A stretch of DNA of 64,000 bases, taken from positions 1,736,001 through 1,800,000 of the forward strand of contig FNSS01000001.1 of the NCBI GenBank assembly GCA_900104855.1, in the 5' to 3' direction. Positions 24,943 to 32,271 of the stretch are shown here, one piece after another. The position numbers and the translations under genes are program-made. The notes beneath the pieces are model-generated. The model saw nothing but the letters and a program-made list of their open reading frames with translations. It was not told where the DNA came from and made no database searches. Every line of letters starts with the position of its first letter. Position 1 is the first letter of the stretch. The stretch comes from Rhizobiales bacterium GAS188. GTDB lineage: Bacteria > Pseudomonadota > Alphaproteobacteria > Rhizobiales > Beijerinckiaceae.

Positions 24943-25671
24943 AACAAGGAAGAACGCCTTCGTCGGGATCAGGGCCGGCGCCTCACCGAGGCGCGCCAGG
25001 CGGCGGGCTATCGTTCGGCGCGCGCCGCCGCCATGGAGAATGGCTGGCCGGAGAGCTCCTATCGGGCCCATGAATCCGGCACCCGCACGATCGGCCAGGA
25101 CGATGCCGAGCGCTATGCGCGCCGCTTCCACCTGCGCGGCGCCCAGGTGACGGCGCAGGACATCCTGTTCGGGGCGGCCGACGAGCCGGTGCACGAGGCC
25201 GAGCCGAACCCGCATCAGGTGCCGGTGATGGGCTATGTCGGCGCCGGCGCCGTGGTCGAGCCCGATTTCGAGCAGGTTCCGGAGGACGGGCTCGATGCCA
25301 TCGACCTGCCCTTCGTGGTCGAGGACGGCATCATCGCCTTCCGGGTGCGCGGCGAATCGATGCGCCCCTCCTATCGCGACGGCGATGCCATCCTGGTCTG
25401 GCGCGAGCAACGCATGGCGACCGACAGCTATATCGGCGAGGAAGCGGTGGTGCGTACAGGGGACGGGCGGCGTTTCCTCAAGGAGATCCAGGGCGCCGGC
25501 AAGCGCGGCATCTACAATCTCTACAGCCATAATGACCGCATGATCGAGAATGTGCGGCTCGAATGGGTGGGCGAGATCCACCTCATCATCAGGGCGCGCC
25601 AGATTGGCCGGCTCGGGGTCGGTCAGCGCAATGCGGCCCGCAAGAAGCGCCCGGGTGAACGAGCGGCTTAG
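24940..25671 (+). CDS. S24/LexA-like phage repressor (CI-type)
   Basis: The 243-aa protein has an N-terminal HTH region (RLTEARQAAGYRSARAAAMENGWPESSYRAHESGTRTI) and a C-terminal S24 autopeptidase domain: Ala102-Gly103 in GYVGAGA as the candidate self-cleavage bond, Ser140 in RGESMRPSYRDGD and Lys181 in RFLKEIQ as the catalytic dyad. RecA-stimulated self-cleavage would make its regulon SOS-inducible. The GTG start at 24940 has no ribosome site, and a TACACT -10 at 24927-24932 would place transcription at or next to the start codon. This suggests a leaderless mRNA like lambda cI. Three operator-like sites lie directly upstream. Confidence 0.88.
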   Translation: MNKEERLRRDQGRRLTEARQAAGYRSARAAAMENGWPESSYRAHESGTRTIGQDDAERYARRFHLRGAQVTAQDILFGAADEPVHEAEPNPHQVPVMGYVGAGAVVEPDFEQVPEDGLDAIDLPFVVEDGIIAFRVRGESMRPSYRDGDAILVWREQRMATDSYIGEEAVVRTGDGRRFLKEIQGAGKRGIYNLYSHNDRMIENVRLEWVGEIHLIIRARQIGRLGVGQRNAARKKRPGERAA

Positions 25672-26339
25672 CGGTTGCCGCGCGGCAGGCGCTCCACCAC
25701 CTGCCGGGTGAGCTTGCGCAAGGCGGCTGTGCGGTCCTTCGCGTCTCCCAATGGAAGCTGCCCGTCGAGCGCGAGGCACGCAAAGCCGTGCACGCTCGAC
25801 CAGGCGAGGACGAGATCGGCCTTGGCGCTGTCCTGCGGCACGCAAGCCCGGCCCGGCAGGGCGGCGATCGCCGCAGCCAGCATCTCATAGGCACGCTTGG
25901 CGGCCGCTGCCAGCGCTGCATCGCCGCGATCGAGCGGCAGGCTGCCGAAGACCACGCGAAAGCGCGCCGGATGGGCGAGCGCATAGGCGATATAGGCGCC
26001 CCCGATCGCCTGCAGCCTCGCCTGCGGCGAAGCCCCGGCCTGTCTCACGGCTCTCTGCATCGCCACCGCCAGCCCCTCGAAGCCGAGCGTCGCGATGGCC
26101 GTGAGAAGCCCGGTCGCATTGCCGAAATGATGCGCGGGCGCCGAGGCCGAGACCCCGGCCCGTCGCGCGCATTCGCGCAGCGAGAAGCCTTCGACGCCAC
26201 GCTCGGCGAGCAGCGTCTCGCCCGCCTCGATCAGGGCCTGGCGCAGATCGCCATGGTGATAGGAGCGCTCGCCTGCCCCGGCGCCCGCGTCCACTCCCGG
26301 CTTGCTCGCCCGCGCTGTCCTCACGGCTTTCGTCCCCAC
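25668..26339 (-). CDS. TetR/AcrR-family transcriptional regulator
   Basis: The 223-aa protein has a low-complexity N-terminus, then the TetR HTH (SYHHGDLRQALIEAGETLLAERGVEGFSLRECARRAGVSASAPAHHFGNATGLLTAIA), and a C-terminal ligand domain of the WHG type (WSSVHGFACLALDGQLP). The start is a GTG at 26339. Its 3' end overlaps the S24 repressor stop by 4 bp in convergent orientation. A 17-bp palindrome 26 bp upstream is a likely operator for autoregulation. The TRAP operon lies upstream in the same direction, separated by a repeat. Confidence 0.9.
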   Translation of the reverse strand: MGTKAVRTARASKPGVDAGAGAGERSYHHGDLRQALIEAGETLLAERGVEGFSLRECARRAGVSASAPAHHFGNATGLLTAIATLGFEGLAVAMQRAVRQAGASPQARLQAIGGAYIAYALAHPARFRVVFGSLPLDRGDAALAAAAKRAYEMLAAAIAALPGRACVPQDSAKADLVLAWSSVHGFACLALDGQLPLGDAKDRTAALRKLTRQVVERLPRGNR

Positions 26340-26364
26340 AGCATCCTGCCGGTATCCTCGCCCG

Positions 26365-26381
26365 TCTTGACGCCGTCAAGA
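26365..26381. promoter_or_regulatory. candidate TetR operator
   Basis: TCTTGACGCCGTCAAGA is a perfect 7-bp inverted repeat around GCC, placed just upstream of the TetR start, and it contains a TTGACG -35-like hexamer. Confidence 0.5.
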
Positions 26382-26398
26382 TAGCGACGGAACGCCCT

Positions 26399-26424
26399 TG
26401 GGACCGCGACCATCCTGGTCGCCC
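26399..26424. repeat. dispersed intergenic repeat (GGGACCGCGACC family)
   Basis: TGGGACCGCGACCATCCTGG and the following TCGCCC contain the small palindrome GCGACC-N5-GGTCGC. The same 26 bp occur at 43644-43669, and related copies lie near 45323, 45559 and 45626. Confidence 0.7.
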
Positions 26425-26496
26425 TTCCTCCCGGCGTGAAGCGCTCGCCCTGCGCAAGAGCCGGCGGGACGCCGGCGGTCCAGTGGCGCTACGCCC

Positions 26497-27792
26497 TTAC
26501 TTGATGAGCCCCGCGGCCTTGGGAAGGAAGAGCGCGAGCTCCGGCATGAAGGTCACGGCGATGACGATGGCGAGCATCGCCAGGATGAAGGGCGGGATCT
26601 CGCGGAAGATCTGCGACAGCGGCGTGCCGGTCAGCCCATGCATCACGAACAGGAGCAGGCCATGCGGCGGCAGAGTGAGGCCGACCATCATGTTGAGCAC
26701 CACCAGCACCCCGAAATGCACGAGATCGACCCCGACACTCGCCGCAATGGGCACGAGCAGCGGCACGATGACGAGCAGGATCGTCACCTCGTCGAGCACG
26801 ATGGCGAGGAGCAGCATCAACAGGTTGACGCAGAACAGGAAGGCGATCGGCGCGAGGTTCCAGGCGATGAAGGTTTTTGAGATGAGCTGCGGCACGTTCT
26901 CGTTCGCGACCGCGTAGTTGAACACGAAGGCGCCCGCCATGATCATGGCGATCATCGCGGTCGCGCGCACCGTGTCGCCGATCACCGTCAGGAGCTCGCC
27001 CGGCGCCAGGCTGCGATACACCAGGAAGGCGAGGATGAGCGCGTAGGCGGCGGCGATCGCGGCGGCTTCCGTCGGCGTGGTGACGCCCGAATAAATGAGG
27101 CCGACGAGGAGGCAAGGTAAGGCCAGCGGCAGGATGGCCCGGCCGAGCACCGCCGGCACGGATGCCCAGGGCGTCATCGCCTCGCGCGGGAAATTGCGGC
27201 GCTTCGCCATCAGGGCGACGACGCCCATCAGCGCCGCCGCCTGCATGAGGGCCGGCACCAGGCCGCCGATCAGCATGGCGCCGACGGAGACATTGGCGAT
27301 CAGCGCATAGAAGATCATCGGGATCGAGGTCGGCATCAGCGGCCCGAGCGTCGCCGACGCCACCGAAGTGGCGGCCGCGAACCCGGCCGGATAGCGGCCG
27401 TTCTTGGTCATCATGCGCGCCACGATCAGGCCGGGCCCCGAGGCGTCGGCGACGGCGCTGCCGCTCATGCCGGAGAAGACGAGGTTCGAGACGACATTGA
27501 CCTGGGCGAGGCCGCCCGGCAGATGCCCGACCATCGCGGCCCCGAAGCCGAGCAGCCGCTCGATGACGCCGCTGGCATTCATGATGTTGGCGACGAAGAT
27601 GAAGAGCGGCACGGCGATCAGGAGGTAGCTGTTGTAAAGGCCGTTCAAGGTCTGGTCGACGACGAGGCCGACATCCTGATGGGTCGCCATCAGATAGGCG
27701 AAGCCGGCGGCCAGCATCGACAGGCCGAGCGGTGCACCGAGCAAGGCCGCCGTGAAGAAGAAGCCGATCAGGACCCACAGGCCGAAGGACAT
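26497..27792 (-). CDS. TRAP transporter large permease (DctM type)
   Basis: The 431-aa protein is a polytopic inner-membrane protein with roughly 11-12 hydrophobic segments and DctM signatures: FVANIMNASGVIERLLGFGAAMVGHLPGGLAQVNVVSNLVFSGMSGSAVADASGPG, LMPTSIPMIFYALIANVS, and GVTTPTEAAAIAAAYAL. It forms the Na+-coupled transport subunit for an organic acid delivered by the DctP protein. The start at 27792 gives the usual length. It is last in the operon, 19 bp after the small permease. Confidence 0.93.
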   Translation of the reverse strand: MSFGLWVLIGFFFTAALLGAPLGLSMLAAGFAYLMATHQDVGLVVDQTLNGLYNSYLLIAVPLFIFVANIMNASGVIERLLGFGAAMVGHLPGGLAQVNVVSNLVFSGMSGSAVADASGPGLIVARMMTKNGRYPAGFAAATSVASATLGPLMPTSIPMIFYALIANVSVGAMLIGGLVPALMQAAALMGVVALMAKRRNFPREAMTPWASVPAVLGRAILPLALPCLLVGLIYSGVTTPTEAAAIAAAYALILAFLVYRSLAPGELLTVIGDTVRATAMIAMIMAGAFVFNYAVANENVPQLISKTFIAWNLAPIAFLFCVNLLMLLLAIVLDEVTILLVIVPLLVPIAASVGVDLVHFGVLVVLNMMVGLTLPPHGLLLFVMHGLTGTPLSQIFREIPPFILAMLAIVIAVTFMPELALFLPKAAGLIK

Positions 27793-27811
27793 GCGCTCAG
27801 CGCCTCGCCAT

Positions 27812-28348
27812 TCAGACGCGCTCGCGCCAGTTGCGGCCGGACAACCGGCCGATCCCCCACAGGGACCTGACGATGACGGCGATGAGGAAGATGCCGAAGC
27901 AGGAATAGACGAGGTCGAGCCGCAGGCCGAGCACCGGCGTGCGCTCGCGCCACAGGAAGCCGATATAGTCGAGCGCACCGGGCAGCGCCGCGGCCATGAT
28001 GCCGCCGATGAGGAGCTGGCGCAGGATCGCCATCAGCCGCCGGCCGGCCGGCGGCATGCGGTGATAGAGGAGATCGAAGCTGATCTGCTCCTTGTCGCGC
28101 AGGATGAAGGCGTTGGCCCAGAAGATGATCCAGATGAACAAGATCACCGAGACCTCTTCGCCCCAGGCCAGCGCCTCGTGGAAGGCGTAGCGCATCACGA
28201 TCTTGTAGAGGAAGACCAGGAACACGCCCGCGAACATCAGCCCGGCCACCAGGCGCGCGGCGCGCTCCAAGGCGCCGCCGGCCTGTCGCAAGACGCCGCC
28301 GGCCTGTTGCAAGGCGGCGCCAGCCCGCTGCGGTGCGTCGGCGCTCAT
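27812..28348 (-). CDS. TRAP transporter small permease (DctQ type)
   Basis: The 178-aa protein has four hydrophobic segments (LVAGLMFAGVFLVFLYKIVMRYAF; WGEEVSVILFIWIIFWANAFILRD; LMAILRQLLIGGIMAAALPGA; LVYSCFGIFLIAVIVRSLWGI) with the typical DctQ pattern VMRYAF...WGEEVSVILFIWIIF. Its N-terminus (residues about 7-30) is unusual: three 7-residue units encoded by a 21-bp tandem repeat (QQAGGVL, RQAGGAL). It lies 12 bp after the binding protein and 19 bp before the large permease. Confidence 0.9.
   Translation of the reverse strand: MSADAPQRAGAALQQAGGVLRQAGGALERAARLVAGLMFAGVFLVFLYKIVMRYAFHEALAWGEEVSVILFIWIIFWANAFILRDKEQISFDLLYHRMPPAGRRLMAILRQLLIGGIMAAALPGALDYIGFLWRERTPVLGLRLDLVYSCFGIFLIAVIVRSLWGIGRLSGRNWRERV
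28267..28329 (-). repeat. 21-bp in-frame tandem repeat, three units, in the dctQ-type gene
   Basis: Units start at 28267, 28288 and 28309. The first two differ at two bases and the third at several. On the coding strand they give three amphipathic heptads. Confidence 0.8.
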
Positions 28349-28360
28349 CGCGCTTTCACC

Positions 28361-29347
28361 TCAGCGGGTCTCGACGACACGCCGCATGGAGGACGCGTCC
28401 CAGGCCTTGGCCGGGGCCGCATAGACCTCGTCGGCCTTGGCCCGGAAGGCGTCGAGCTCGATCGCCTCGACCGCGAGCCCCCTGCCCTTCAGGCTCTCGA
28501 TGATCGTCGTCTCGTCGGCGAGCCGCCCTTCGTCATTGGCCTTGGCGCCCGCCCGGCAAGCAGCCTCGAGCCCGCTCTTCTGCTCCGGCGTCAGCTTGTC
28601 GAAGACGGGCTTGGCGATGCTGAAGAAGACGGGCTGCACCATATGCGAGGTGAGCACCACCTGCTCGGTCACCTCGTAGAGCTTGGCGGCGCCGAGGATC
28701 GATAGCGGGTTCTCCTGCCCGTCGATCGAGCCCGTCTTCAGGCCGAGATAGACTTCAGGCATGCCGAGCGGCACGGGATCGACGCCGAGCGCCTTGCCGA
28801 GCAGCAGCCATTCGGGGCCGGACGGCATGCGCATCTTGACACCGGCAAGATCGGCCGGAGTCTTGACCTTGCGCTTCTGGCGCAGATTGACCTGGCGCGT
28901 TCCGAGATGAGCGGTCGACAGGATCTCGATGCCCATCTTCGTGGCGACGGCGTGCCGATACTCGCCGCCGATCGGACCGTCGAAGACCTGGCGCAGATGC
29001 TGGTAGTCGCGGAACAGGTAGCCGCGATTGAAGAAACCGAGCTCGGGGATCTGCTGCGCCACCTCGAAAGTGGTCATGGTGCTCATCTCGAGCGTGCCGC
29101 GCTGCAGCGCCGGCACTTCCGTCCCCTGGCGGAACAGGGTCGAGGCCGGATAGGTCTCGATCGCGAGGCCAAGGCCGCTCTTGGCGATCTCGGCCTTCAC
29201 GAGCTCGAGCCCCTTGGCCAGGAAATCCGAAGGCGGCGCCGCGGTGGAGATGCGGATCTGCAGCGGCGCTTGCGCGAGAGCTTGGCTTGCGATGCCTGCC
29301 AGGGCGCCGGCGCCGAGGCCGGCAAGGATCTCGCGGCGCGTCGTCAT
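28361..29347 (-). CDS. TRAP transporter periplasmic binding protein (DctP type)
   Basis: The 328-aa protein starts TTRREILAGLGAGALAGIASQALAQA, a twin-arginine-like signal (single RR) with cleavage expected around residue 25. The mature domain shows the DctP pattern (IRISTAAPPSDFLAKGLELVKAEI; LVKAPADLAGVKMRMPSG-like KTPADLAGVKMRMPSGPEW; GLKTGSIDGQENPLSILGAAKLYEV). The conserved Arg in KMRMP normally binds the ligand carboxylate, so the ligand should be an organic acid. It follows the FAH-family gene by 61 bp and precedes the permeases. Confidence 0.92.
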   Translation of the reverse strand: MTTRREILAGLGAGALAGIASQALAQAPLQIRISTAAPPSDFLAKGLELVKAEIAKSGLGLAIETYPASTLFRQGTEVPALQRGTLEMSTMTTFEVAQQIPELGFFNRGYLFRDYQHLRQVFDGPIGGEYRHAVATKMGIEILSTAHLGTRQVNLRQKRKVKTPADLAGVKMRMPSGPEWLLLGKALGVDPVPLGMPEVYLGLKTGSIDGQENPLSILGAAKLYEVTEQVVLTSHMVQPVFFSIAKPVFDKLTPEQKSGLEAACRAGAKANDEGRLADETTIIESLKGRGLAVEAIELDAFRAKADEVYAAPAKAWDASSMRRVVETR

Positions 29348-29408
29348 GGTCGTCTCCTGCGGCTCGCAACGGGGTTCATCGGGGGCGACCTCATCAGGGC
29401 GCGTGCTC

Positions 29409-30296
29409 TCACGCTTCGCCCGCGACCACGACCGAGAGCGCGCCGATGCCTTCGATCTCGGCGTCGATGCGGTCGCCGACCTTGAGGAAAGTGCCCTTGG
29501 GCACCCCGACGCCAGCCGGCGTGCCGGTCAGCACCACATCGCCCGGATCGAGCGTCATGATCTCAGAGGCGCGGGCGATCTGCTCGGCGACCGAATAGAT
29601 CATCTGGCCGGCATCGCTGTCCTGCTTGAGCTCGCCATTCACCGACAGCTTGAGCTTGGCTTGTTGCGGATCCCCGAAGGCGGAGGCAGGCACGATCCAG
29701 GGCCCGAGCGGGCAACAGCTGTCATTGGCTTTGCCGGCGACCCAGTCGAGCTTGTAGAACTGGTCGGGAGCCTGGTTGAAGTCGCGTGCCGAGAGATCGA
29801 TCGCGACCGTATAGCCCGCCACATGCGAGAGCGCCGTCTCGGGCGTGACATAGCGCGCCGTCCGGCCGATGACGGCCGCGAGCTCGACCTCCCAGTCGAA
29901 TTTCTTGGTGCCGCGCGGCATGCGCACCGTGGGGCCAGGCCCGACCACGGCGTTGCGCGGCGGCTTCATGAAAAAGAACAGGCGCTGCGTCTCTTTCTTG
30001 ACGCCCGGGAAGCCCATCTCGGCCATGTGGTCATAGTAATTGGCGCCGGCGCACAGCACCTTCCCCGGATAGAGGATGGGCGCCAGCAGCTCCGCCTCAA
30101 CCGCACCTTGGGTGCCGAGCGTCGTCGCGAGCGCCGCGAGCTTTGCTTCGTGGCGCGGCCAATCGGCCAGGATCTCGACGACCGAGCCGGGCAAAGCCTC
30201 GCCCTTCGCCTGAGCCGGCAAGGGATGCAATCTGCCATCGACCCGCAGGCAAGGCGTCGCCCGCCCGTCGATCCGCGCCGTCGCCAATGCCCACAT
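29409..30296 (-). CDS. fumarylacetoacetate hydrolase (FAH) family protein
   Basis: The 295-aa protein has the FAH domain: VLCAGANYYDHMAEMG, then the metal-binding FDWEVELAAVIGR (Glu ligands), DLSARDFNQAP, and the terminal MTLDPGDVVLTGTPAGVGVP...KVGDRIDAEIEGIG. Members hydrolyse or decarboxylate 2-oxo/acylpyruvate intermediates in aromatic or sugar-acid breakdown. It is the first gene after the divergent GntR regulator and leads the TRAP operon. The TRAP substrate is therefore probably degraded through an acylpyruvate-like intermediate, but the compound is not identifiable. Confidence 0.9.
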   Translation of the reverse strand: MWALATARIDGRATPCLRVDGRLHPLPAQAKGEALPGSVVEILADWPRHEAKLAALATTLGTQGAVEAELLAPILYPGKVLCAGANYYDHMAEMGFPGVKKETQRLFFFMKPPRNAVVGPGPTVRMPRGTKKFDWEVELAAVIGRTARYVTPETALSHVAGYTVAIDLSARDFNQAPDQFYKLDWVAGKANDSCCPLGPWIVPASAFGDPQQAKLKLSVNGELKQDSDAGQMIYSVAEQIARASEIMTLDPGDVVLTGTPAGVGVPKGTFLKVGDRIDAEIEGIGALSVVVAGEA

Positions 30297-30350
30297 CTCG
30301 TCCTCGATCTAAAATCGTGTTGTGCGATGAGACTGCGGCCTCGTTCCAAC

Positions 30351-30383
30351 AATGTCAAGATTTTGGAAAATCGATCTTACATT
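30351..30383. promoter_or_regulatory. inverted repeat between the FAH/TRAP operon and gntR
   Basis: AATGTCAAGAT (30351-30361) and ATCTTACATT (30374-30383) form an imperfect inverted repeat with one extra base in the left arm. It lies in the AT-rich 120-bp divergent gap, where the GntR protein would be expected to bind. Confidence 0.5.
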
Positions 30384-30416
30384 GGAAATTTGCCTCGGGC
30401 CTGCTAGAGAGGCGTG

Positions 30417-31133
30417 ATGACAGACGCCCATCTCGTCTCCGCGCCGGGCCGCACCCTCGCCGAGAAGGTCTACGAGACCATCAAGACCGATCTCCTCTCG
30501 GGCGAGCTCGTCGCCGGCTCGGCGCTGCTCACGCGCGATCTCCTCGAGCGTTATGGGAGCGGCATCAGCCCGCTGCGCGAGGCCCTGGCGCGCCTCGTGG
30601 GCGAGCAGCTGCTCGAGGCGACCGGCCATCGCGGCGTGCGCGTGCCGCTGTTCTCAGCCGACGACCTCGAGGACATCTACCGCATCCGCATCGCGCTCGA
30701 GCGCGAGGCGCTGGGGCTCGCCATGAAGCGGGGCGACGATGAATGGGAAGGGGCGATCCTCGCCGCCGGCCATCGCCTCGAAAAGGCGCCGCTGCCGGAA
30801 ACGGCCGGCGATACGCGATTGGCAGTGACCGCCTGGGAGGCACGCCATCGTGCCTTCCACACTTCCCTGATCTCGGCCGCGCCGGCGCCCCGGCTGTTGC
30901 GGCTGATCGCGCAGATGGTCGATCAGACCGAGCGCTATCGGGCGCTACGCCTCGCCTTCGGCGATCAGGGCAAGCTCAGCCGCGATATCGTCAGCGAGCA
31001 CCGGGCCTTGATGGAGGCGGTGATCGGGCGCGATCCCACAGCGCCCGACCTGCTCGCCCGGCATCTCGACCGCACCTGCCGCATGGTGGCGTCGATGCTG
31101 CGCAAGGCGGGGACGCGCGGCGGACGCGGGTGA
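30417..31133 (+). CDS. GntR-family (FadR/FCD subfamily) transcriptional regulator
   Basis: The 238-aa protein has a GntR winged HTH (LAEKVYETIKTDLLSGELVAGSALLTRDLLERYGSGISPLREALARLVGEQLL) and a C-terminal all-helical FCD domain (LEDIYRIRIALEREALGLAM...HRAFHTSLISAAPAPRL...EHRALMEAVIGRD), whose histidines usually bind a metal and a carboxylate effector. The ATG at 30417 is spaced better from GAGAGG than the GTG at 30414. It is divergent from the FAH/TRAP operon and is its likely repressor. Confidence 0.92.
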   Translation: MTDAHLVSAPGRTLAEKVYETIKTDLLSGELVAGSALLTRDLLERYGSGISPLREALARLVGEQLLEATGHRGVRVPLFSADDLEDIYRIRIALEREALGLAMKRGDDEWEGAILAAGHRLEKAPLPETAGDTRLAVTAWEARHRAFHTSLISAAPAPRLLRLIAQMVDQTERYRALRLAFGDQGKLSRDIVSEHRALMEAVIGRDPTAPDLLARHLDRTCRMVASMLRKAGTRGGRG

Positions 31134-31269
31134 GGGTCGGCGGAGAGGGTCATTCGGTTTGGCGGCATTTAGTTAGCCGTTCTGACGGAGACCCGAATTC
31201 GGCCCCATCGCCTCAGAACGGATGTGCGTCCATCTTGTCTTTCTGCCGGGGCGATGACACATTAGCGGC

Positions 31270-31491
31270 ATGGCTAAGCAGCGCACCCAGAGAACTCCCG
31301 CCAGATCCTCGAAGACCGGCTCTTCGGGGTCTTATGAGGTTGCGGGAAAGCTATCGGATGGAGTGACGATCCTCACGCCAAAGAGCAAGCCGAAGCACTT
31401 CACATTGAAGCAGATCAAGTCGACCATTCAGGAACTCAGAAAGAATTCCAAGACGGGTCGCCTTATGGAAGTCCAGGCCCAACGCGGCTAG
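31270..31491 (+). CDS. small basic protein preceding a TIR-like gene
   Basis: The 73-aa protein is basic, with a disordered N-terminus (MAKQRTQRTPARSSKTGSSG) and a short folded C-terminus (YEVAGKLSDGVTILTPKSKPKHFTLKQIKSTIQELRKNSKTGRLMEV). I recognise no family. It ends TAGATG, where the stop abuts the ATG of the next gene with no gap, so the two form a coupled pair. Lower G+C and more A-rich codons than its neighbours hint at transfer. It may be a partner, antitoxin-like or DNA-binding accessory of the downstream protein; unproven. Confidence 0.65.
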   Translation: MAKQRTQRTPARSSKTGSSGSYEVAGKLSDGVTILTPKSKPKHFTLKQIKSTIQELRKNSKTGRLMEVQAQRG

Positions 31492-32100
31492 ATGGCGAAA
31501 CAGAACCGCGACGTCTTCGTCAATTGCCCGTTTGACGACGAATACAAGGTTCTCTTCAACGCCGCCGTTTTCACGATCATTCGTTCCGGCTTCGTGGCGC
31601 GTTGCGCTCTGGAGACGGACAACGCCGCCGATAATCGCTTCGTCAAGATCTGCCGGATCATCAAGGCATGCCGCTACGGCGTTCATGATATCTCACGGAC
31701 CGAGGTCGACGGGGATCCTCCCCTCCCGCGCTTCAACATGCCCCTCGAGCTCGGCGTGTTCCTGGGAGCCAAGAAATATGGCGGCCCCAAGCACCGGCTG
31801 AAATCCTGCATTATCTTCGACCGTGAGCGCTATCGTTTCCAGCGCTACATCTCCGACATCGCCGGTCAAGACATCCACGCGCATGGCGGAGTAGTCAGGA
31901 CATTGATCACGGAGCTCGCGACATGGCTTCGTGCGCAAAGCCGTGACCCGAATGTTCCCGGCGGCGTAGCCATCGCAGATGAGTTCGAAGCATTTACGGC
32001 GGCCTTGCCCGAAATCTGCGGCGCTCGACGCCTCGGTCCCGGCGAAATGACCTTCGGCGACTACAACGCAATCGTCGTTCAATACCTGACGTCGGATTGA
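31492..32100 (+). CDS. TIR-like / nucleoside-deoxyribosyltransferase-like protein
   Basis: The 202-aa protein begins NRDVFVNCPFDDEYKVLFNAAVFTIIRSGFVARCALETD, followed by KICRIIKACRYGVHDISRTEVD and RFNMPLELGVFLGAKKYG. This three-part pattern belongs to a widespread uncharacterised family with a Rossmann-like fold resembling TIR and nucleoside 2-deoxyribosyltransferase domains. The Glu in NMPLELG occupies the place of the catalytic Glu of those enzymes, which cleave N-glycosidic bonds of NAD or nucleosides. Such genes often sit in defence or conflict loci. Here it forms a tight two-gene cassette flanked by metabolic genes and repeats. Enzymatic activity is inference. Confidence 0.6.
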   Translation: MAKQNRDVFVNCPFDDEYKVLFNAAVFTIIRSGFVARCALETDNAADNRFVKICRIIKACRYGVHDISRTEVDGDPPLPRFNMPLELGVFLGAKKYGGPKHRLKSCIIFDRERYRFQRYISDIAGQDIHAHGGVVRTLITELATWLRAQSRDPNVPGGVAIADEFEAFTAALPEICGARRLGPGEMTFGDYNAIVVQYLTSD

Positions 32101-32197
32101 CGTCGCGGTGCAGCGCCGGCGCCCACCTCTCCCCTTGCGGGATCGGGTGAGCTGCCTTGGCCCGGCTTCCGAACGCTGAAGTTGCCCCCCTCACGAT

Positions 32198-32252
32198 GCC
32201 GGCTGGAAGCCGGCGGTCCGACCTTCCCTTGGACCGCCGGCTTCCAGCCGGC
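32198..32252. repeat. 55-bp palindromic repeat, copy 1 (just past the GMC gene stop)
   Basis: 22-bp arms (left begins GCCGGCTGGAAGCCGGCGG) flank an 11-bp loop. Including flanks, about 70 bp match copy 2 in inverted orientation. It begins about 20 bp past the stop of the GMC oxidoreductase and could act as a hairpin in its 3' UTR. Confidence 0.9.
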
Positions 32253-32271
32253 TACTCGGCGGCCGCGCCCT

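Noticed and set aside
23707-25671. Complete prophage
   Set aside because: No structural, lysis, packaging or integration genes flank the immunity-like region; it is at most a remnant or domesticated switch.
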